Positions 5,193-9,014 of a stretch of DNA of 9,014 nt are shown piece by piece (position 1 is the stretch's first letter; the number at the start of each line of letters is the position of its first letter). The stretch comes from Halomonas chromatireducens (GTDB taxonomy: Bacteria > Pseudomonadota > Gammaproteobacteria > Pseudomonadales > Halomonadaceae). The stretch covers positions 559,708 to 568,721 of the forward strand of contig NZ_CP014226.1 in NCBI RefSeq assembly GCF_001545155.1, given 5' to 3'. A model generated the notes under the pieces. That model was not told where the DNA came from. It did no database searches and saw only the letters and a list, made by a program, of their open reading frames with translations. Position numbers and translations under genes: made by a program.

Positions 5193-7163
5193 TTGACCGG
5201 ATGGCTGTTGTCGACCCTGCGTTCGCGCCTGCTGCTCGGTGTCAGCCTGGGCTGGCTGGTGCTGGTCGCCGCTCTGTTGGCCTATAGCCATCTCAGTGGG
5301 GGCGCGTTGGCCCAGCGCGAGAACCTCACGCATCTGGAGTACGAGGCACAGCTGATTGCCAAGCAGCTCGATCGCTCCATCCATGTGCGGCAACAGGCCC
5401 TCGCTCGCCTTCGTCCCTCCCTGGTATTGGATGAGGACCTCTTCACCCAGCTGCAGCGTCAGGAAGGACTGCTGGCACTCTTCGACCGGCTGATGGTGTT
5501 CGATGCCCAGGGTGAGCCGGTGGCCGCCTGGCCCCCCTTCGAGCATGGCGGACCCAATATCGCCGCCCGCGACTATTTCCATCATGTCCGCGGATTTCGC
5601 CGTCCCCATGTCAGCGAGCCCTACGTGGGGGGCGAGACCGGCATCCCTCAGGTGATGGTGATAGAGCCACTGCTCGATGACGAGGGGCGCTTCCTGGGAA
5701 TCCTCGGCGGCAACGCCAGCCTTCACGATGGAACCTCCTTCGTCAACCTGCGCTCGCAGCGGATCGGCGAAGATGGCCACGTTGTCTTGACGACCGCACA
5801 GGGGCAGATCATCAGCCATCCCGACCCTGCCTATCTGATGCAGGCGGTTCCTGCTGCCGATCGGCTGCCGCTGCTGGATCGGGCCCTCTATGGATGGGAG
5901 GGCAGCGGCATGGGTGAGCAGCTGGATGGCCAGCCCGCGCTGATGGCCTTTCGCCAGGTCTGGTCGGCCGATTGGGTGGTCGGGGTCTTTCTGCCCTTGA
6001 GCCAGGCCGAGGCGCCGGTCAATCGCTATGCCACCGAGTTGCGCTGGGTGGGCCTGGCCACGGTGGCCCTGATGCTGCCGCTGCTCTGGTGGCTGCTCGG
6101 CCTGGGGCTGGCCCCGCTGCATCGGCTGGAACGCCAGATAGAGCGGGTAGGGCGTGGCGACGCCAGGCGGCTCAGGCTTCACACCAGCATGCGTGAACTG
6201 CATCAGGTCGCCGATGCCTTCAACCGCCTGGAGGATCAGCGGCGCGATGCGCTCGCCTCGCGGGAGGCGCGCGAGGCCTTCCTGCAGGCGGTACTTGCCT
6301 CGTCCCCGGTGGGCATGTTCCTTGCCGATATGAAGGGGCGGATCAACTACGTCAATCCGGCGCTCGAAGCCATCTCCGGCTTCAACGTAGCGGCTTCCCG
6401 CACCTCCGAGTGGGTGCGCCGGATACATCCCGAGGACCGGCCGGCCTTCATCGAGCAGTGGCGTGCCACGCTGGAGAGAGGCGATGATCACCACCTTCAG
6501 TATCGCTTCCAGCGTGACGACGAACAGCTCTGGCTGGAAGCCCAGGTGAGCCGGGTGGAGCTGGGAGACACGGCGCTGGGGTTCGTCGGCATGATCCAGG
6601 ACATCACCGAGCGTCATGAGCGGGAGACTCGCCAGCTCTGGGAGGCGGAGCACGACCCGCTGACCGGCTGTCTCAATCGGCGTGGCTTCGAGAACCGCCT
6701 GGAAGAGGCCTGTGCCCTGCACCGCCGGGAAAGCGACAAAGTGCTGTCGCTGATCATGATGGATCTGGACCATTTCAAGCCAGTCAACGATACGGCAGGG
6801 CACGCCGCCGGCGACGAACTGCTGCGCCTCATCGGACAGCTGCTCGAGGAGTCGGTGCGTCAGCAGGATGCCGTGGCCAGGCTGGGTGGTGACGAATTCG
6901 CCCTGTTGCTGCCCTCCTGCCCGCTGGAGCGGGCCACCGAAATCGCCGAGCGGATTCGTCGGGGTATTGAAACGCTCGAATTTCAGGTGGATGGCCACAC
7001 GTTCCGTGTGACCGCGAGCATCGGCGTGTCGAACCTGAGTGTCGATGATCGGGACGGTGGCCCGCTGGTCAAGCGTGCCGACCGGGCCAGCTACCGCGCC
7101 AAGCACCAGGGGCGCAACCGAGTCGAGGTCCAGGCGGGGCTCTCGAAAGTCAGCGAGTCCTGA
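5193..7163 (+). CDS. Membrane diguanylate cyclase (dCache-HAMP-PAS-GGDEF)
   Basis: The 656-residue inner-membrane protein should make cyclic di-GMP from two GTP. In order: TM1 (about 12-32); a periplasmic double-Cache sensor (about 40-275) with RDYFHHV and SEPYVGGETGIPQV; TM2 (about 285-306); a HAMP-like linker (about 306-358); PAS (about 362-472, ending MIQDITER); and GGDEF (about 484-648). The cyclase appears intact: DPLTGCLNRRGF, metal- and GTP-binding MMDLDHFKPVND (D524), and GGDEF at 565-569. R556-Q-Q-D559 stands exactly five residues before it, the RxxD inhibitory I-site. The late motif reads ADRASYRAKHQGRNRV, with Ser where Leu is usual. The only plausible start is TTG 5193 (weak GGTGG upstream); the first in-frame ATG is residue 101, beyond TM1. 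It lies 77 bp after fnr, same strand. The Cache ligand is unknown. Confidence 0.93.
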   Translation: MTGWLLSTLRSRLLLGVSLGWLVLVAALLAYSHLSGGALAQRENLTHLEYEAQLIAKQLDRSIHVRQQALARLRPSLVLDEDLFTQLQRQEGLLALFDRLMVFDAQGEPVAAWPPFEHGGPNIAARDYFHHVRGFRRPHVSEPYVGGETGIPQVMVIEPLLDDEGRFLGILGGNASLHDGTSFVNLRSQRIGEDGHVVLTTAQGQIISHPDPAYLMQAVPAADRLPLLDRALYGWEGSGMGEQLDGQPALMAFRQVWSADWVVGVFLPLSQAEAPVNRYATELRWVGLATVALMLPLLWWLLGLGLAPLHRLERQIERVGRGDARRLRLHTSMRELHQVADAFNRLEDQRRDALASREAREAFLQAVLASSPVGMFLADMKGRINYVNPALEAISGFNVAASRTSEWVRRIHPEDRPAFIEQWRATLERGDDHHLQYRFQRDDEQLWLEAQVSRVELGDTALGFVGMIQDITERHERETRQLWEAEHDPLTGCLNRRGFENRLEEACALHRRESDKVLSLIMMDLDHFKPVNDTAGHAAGDELLRLIGQLLEESVRQQDAVARLGGDEFALLLPSCPLERATEIAERIRRGIETLEFQVDGHTFRVTASIGVSNLSVDDRDGGPLVKRADRASYRAKHQGRNRVEVQAGLSKVSES

Positions 7164-7170
7164 CGGAATG

Positions 7171-7197
7171 TGAGCTGGCGCACCAGCTCAAGCTTTT
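7171..7197 (+). terminator. Hairpin terminator after the cyclase gene
   Basis: TGAGCTGG (7171-7178) and CCAGCTCA (7183-7190) form a perfect 8-bp stem with a CGCA loop, 7 bases after the cyclase stop. AGC and then TTTT (7194-7197) follow. The stem is good and the U-tract short, so termination is likely but may be partial. Confidence 0.65.
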
Positions 7198-7287
7198 GCC
7201 ACGCCTGCCGATAATTGATGGTGATACGCGAGTAGTGTGGATGGGTCGTCTCGCATCCGGATAGTCCAGAGGAGTGCATGGCCCCTT

Positions 7288-8865
7288 ATGCCTCACAAGA
7301 CGCTAGCTATCGCCAGAGATACCATGCTCTACATGGCCACCGCCGTCTTCATCCTGATGGGGGGGACGGGGCTGCTCACCTTCTGGCTGGGCATCGACTA
7401 CCCCCTGCGCAGCGTGGTGTTGCCCGATAATGCGCTGGCCGTTCTGCTGGTGGGCGTCGGCTTCCTGGCACTCATGATGCGCTGGTCCTTGCTGTCTCGT
7501 TTAGTCGCTCTCATCCTGCTGCTGCACATGGCCTACCTGCTGGCCCATAACGTCATCGCCGGGGGCAGAGAGGTCGGCTTTTCCTGGGTAACCGGTGATG
7601 TACGGATGGGTTCCCTGGCGTCAGCGGTGCTGATGCTGGCTGCGTTCTGCCTGATGATCGGTGTCGGCCGTCGCGCAGGTCGTTGGCTATGGGCCTGTGT
7701 CGGCGTCCTGCTGGTATGCATCAGTCTCCTGGCCCTGCTCCGGCTCTTCCTGCCGGGCGGTGAGGTGGCCTGGACGCTGAACAACGCTTCCTCACCACTG
7801 CTGGGAACCTTCCTGGCCATGCTCCTGGGAGGGTCGATGCTGATGATGGCAATCGGCGTCGACCGACCACAACCGCGAATGGGGAGACTTGCGCTGGGTG
7901 CGGGTCTCTTTGGCGTGTTGCTGAGCTGCTCTGCCTGGTACGTGCTGAACTGGCACTATCAAGAGGAGAAGCAGCTCCAGGCCAGCCATCTATTGGACAA
8001 TCTGCAATACAACGCCGAGCAGGTCTTCAGCGCCCAGCTACTGCTGGCTCAACGAATGGCCGAGCGGTTGGATGCTCTCGGGATCACGCCGGACGAGGCT
8101 GCGCGCGAGAATTATGTCGAGACCTATTTCGGGGACTCCCCCGGCATGCAGGCGATTGGCCTGTCGAATGATGGGGCCTGGACATGGCGGCATTCACGGA
8201 GCGGCGCGGCTGGCCAGTGGCTGACCGAGCGGGTGGATGACCCTGACGTCGTGTCGTGGCTGCAGTTGAATTTCCCCCAGCCACGCTTGATGTTGGCCGA
8301 CTCGATGCATAGCCGTATGGCGCTGATGGTCACCCTGCTGCCCTCGACGGGGCAGCGGCTGGTGAGTAGCCTCGATCTTGCGGTGCTGCTGAAGGAGGAG
8401 CTGCGCGTCCAGCTGGGCAACTCCATGGTTCGCGTATCCCGCGCAGGTGAGTCGCTGATCGATATGCGAGCACCTGGCCGCACTGCGAGCGAGCTGGAGT
8501 ATCCGCTTGTTGCCAGACGCCACATCGGCATGCCTGGCGGATTGCAGCTGACGCTGGATGTCTTTCCCGATGCCGTCGGCGACATGCTCAAGGCAGGGCT
8601 GATACCCGGTGGGGTGGCGCTGTCAGGACTGCTGTTGAGTTATCTCATGGCATTCAGCCTGGGGCTGGCCCATCAGCGACAGGCGGACAGGCGCTCCCTA
8701 TGGGAGAGTGAGCAGCGCTACCGTTCGCTCTTTGCCTACAATCCCGATGCGGTTTTCTCCCTCGATGGTCAGGGGAGGATCGCTACCGCAAACCCGACCT
8801 GTGCCCTCATTACCGGCCTGCCCATCGAGCAGATCGTCGGCAGTCACTTTTCCCAAATTTCCACC
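7288..8865 (+). CDS. Multi-span membrane sensor with PAS domain, interrupted at 3' end
   Basis: About 525 residues are visible. Seven hydrophobic segments (about 13-33, 49-66, 70-90, 108-126, 133-154, 170-190 and 201-221) form an N-terminal membrane module. An extracytoplasmic region follows (about 222-435), resembling CHASE-type domains in position and in its starting helix. Then come an eighth span (about 436-460) and the first ~55 residues of a PAS domain (SEQRYRSLFAYNPDAVFSLD to GLPIEQIVGSHFSQIS). The PAS then breaks off: although the frame stays open to the window end, beyond ~8862 it reads antisense through a tRNA. The output domain is therefore missing; GGDEF, EAL or histidine kinase are all possible. 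ATG 7288 is chosen although AGAGGAG (7268-7274) is 13 bases away; GTG 7237 and ATG 7324 are alternatives. It lies 124 bp after the cyclase gene, beyond a terminator. I do not recognise the 7-span module as a named family. Confidence 0.75.
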
Positions 8866-8874
8866 CGCTTCGGA

Positions 8875-8950
<76 letters not shown>

Positions 8951-8995
8951 TCGGGGCCGATCCAGGCGAACTGCAGAATCGGAAAAGCGTTGGCG

Positions 8996-9014
8996 TGGCT
9001 GGGGTACCAGGATT
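8996..9014 (-). tRNA. tRNA-Gln, 3' end only
   Basis: On the minus strand the window begins inside a tRNA 3' end: part of the T loop (AAT), T-stem CCTGG, acceptor strand TACCCCA, discriminator G and an encoded CCA. TACCCCA with discriminator G pairs with the TGGGGTA 5' end characteristic of tRNA-Gln. The anticodon lies outside the window. It is 45 bases upstream of tRNA-Thr on the same strand, so the two are probably one transcript. Confidence 0.8.

Noticed and set aside
4959..7106. 715-residue open frame on the minus strand
   Set aside because: It lies almost entirely antisense to the diguanylate cyclase and the fnr 3' end, both with intact conserved motifs. Long antisense frames are expected in high-GC DNA, and the translation shows no family features.
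7215..7228. TTGAT half-site upstream of the sensor gene as a second FNR box
   Set aside because: The right half reads ATACG instead of ATCAA, so only one half matches; chance occurrence of TTGAT is common.

Overview
The window is high-GC DNA with dense, mostly plus-strand genes. It looks like a halophilic or marine gammaproteobacterium, most likely Halomonas or a close relative. The evidence is the thyA-folA gene pair, a Porin_4-type porin with an ordinary Gram-negative signal peptide, an FNR/Anr regulator with the four-cysteine iron-sulfur ligand set, and a ProQ/FinO RNA-binding protein. The genus is inferred from recognised protein character; no search was run.

Layout. Positions 42-716 hold thymidylate synthase (thyA) without its first ~40 residues. 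It overlaps dihydrofolate reductase (folA, 713-1231) by four bases; together they make dTMP and regenerate tetrahydrofolate. Next is a 381-residue ProQ/FinO-domain protein (1400-2545, TTG start) with an N-terminal leucine zipper and a Glu/Gln-rich linker. A gene-free stretch of ~425 bp leads to an outer-membrane porin (2971-4050), which ends in a strong intrinsic terminator (4098-4124). After it comes an FNR-type regulator (4366-5115) whose upstream region carries a perfect FNR box, TTGAT-N4-ATCAA (4255-4268), implying autoregulation. A membrane diguanylate cyclase follows (dCache-HAMP-PAS-GGDEF, 5193-7163), with a hairpin terminator at 7171-7197. The last gene (7288 onward) is a sensor with about seven N-terminal membrane spans, an extracytoplasmic region, another span and the beginning of a PAS domain.

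The two ends do not fit the rest. The first ~41 bases do not encode the expected ThyA N-terminus, and the thyA frame meets a TGA at 21-23. At the other end the PAS domain stops near 8862 and gives way to a minus-strand tRNA cluster: a complete tRNA-Thr(UGU) at 8875-8950 and the 3' end of a tRNA-Gln at 8996-9014. The simplest reading is a roughly 8.8-kb genuine chromosomal block with foreign sequence joined at both ends, probably contig-end chimerism; real rearrangement cannot be excluded from sequence alone.

As a system, the region combines housekeeping folate/dTMP synthesis, a post-transcriptional RNA chaperone, an envelope porin and an oxygen/redox regulator next to two membrane signalling proteins, at least one of which should make cyclic di-GMP. 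I see no phage, transposon, CRISPR array or defence island. The most unusual protein is the zipper-bearing ProQ/FinO protein.
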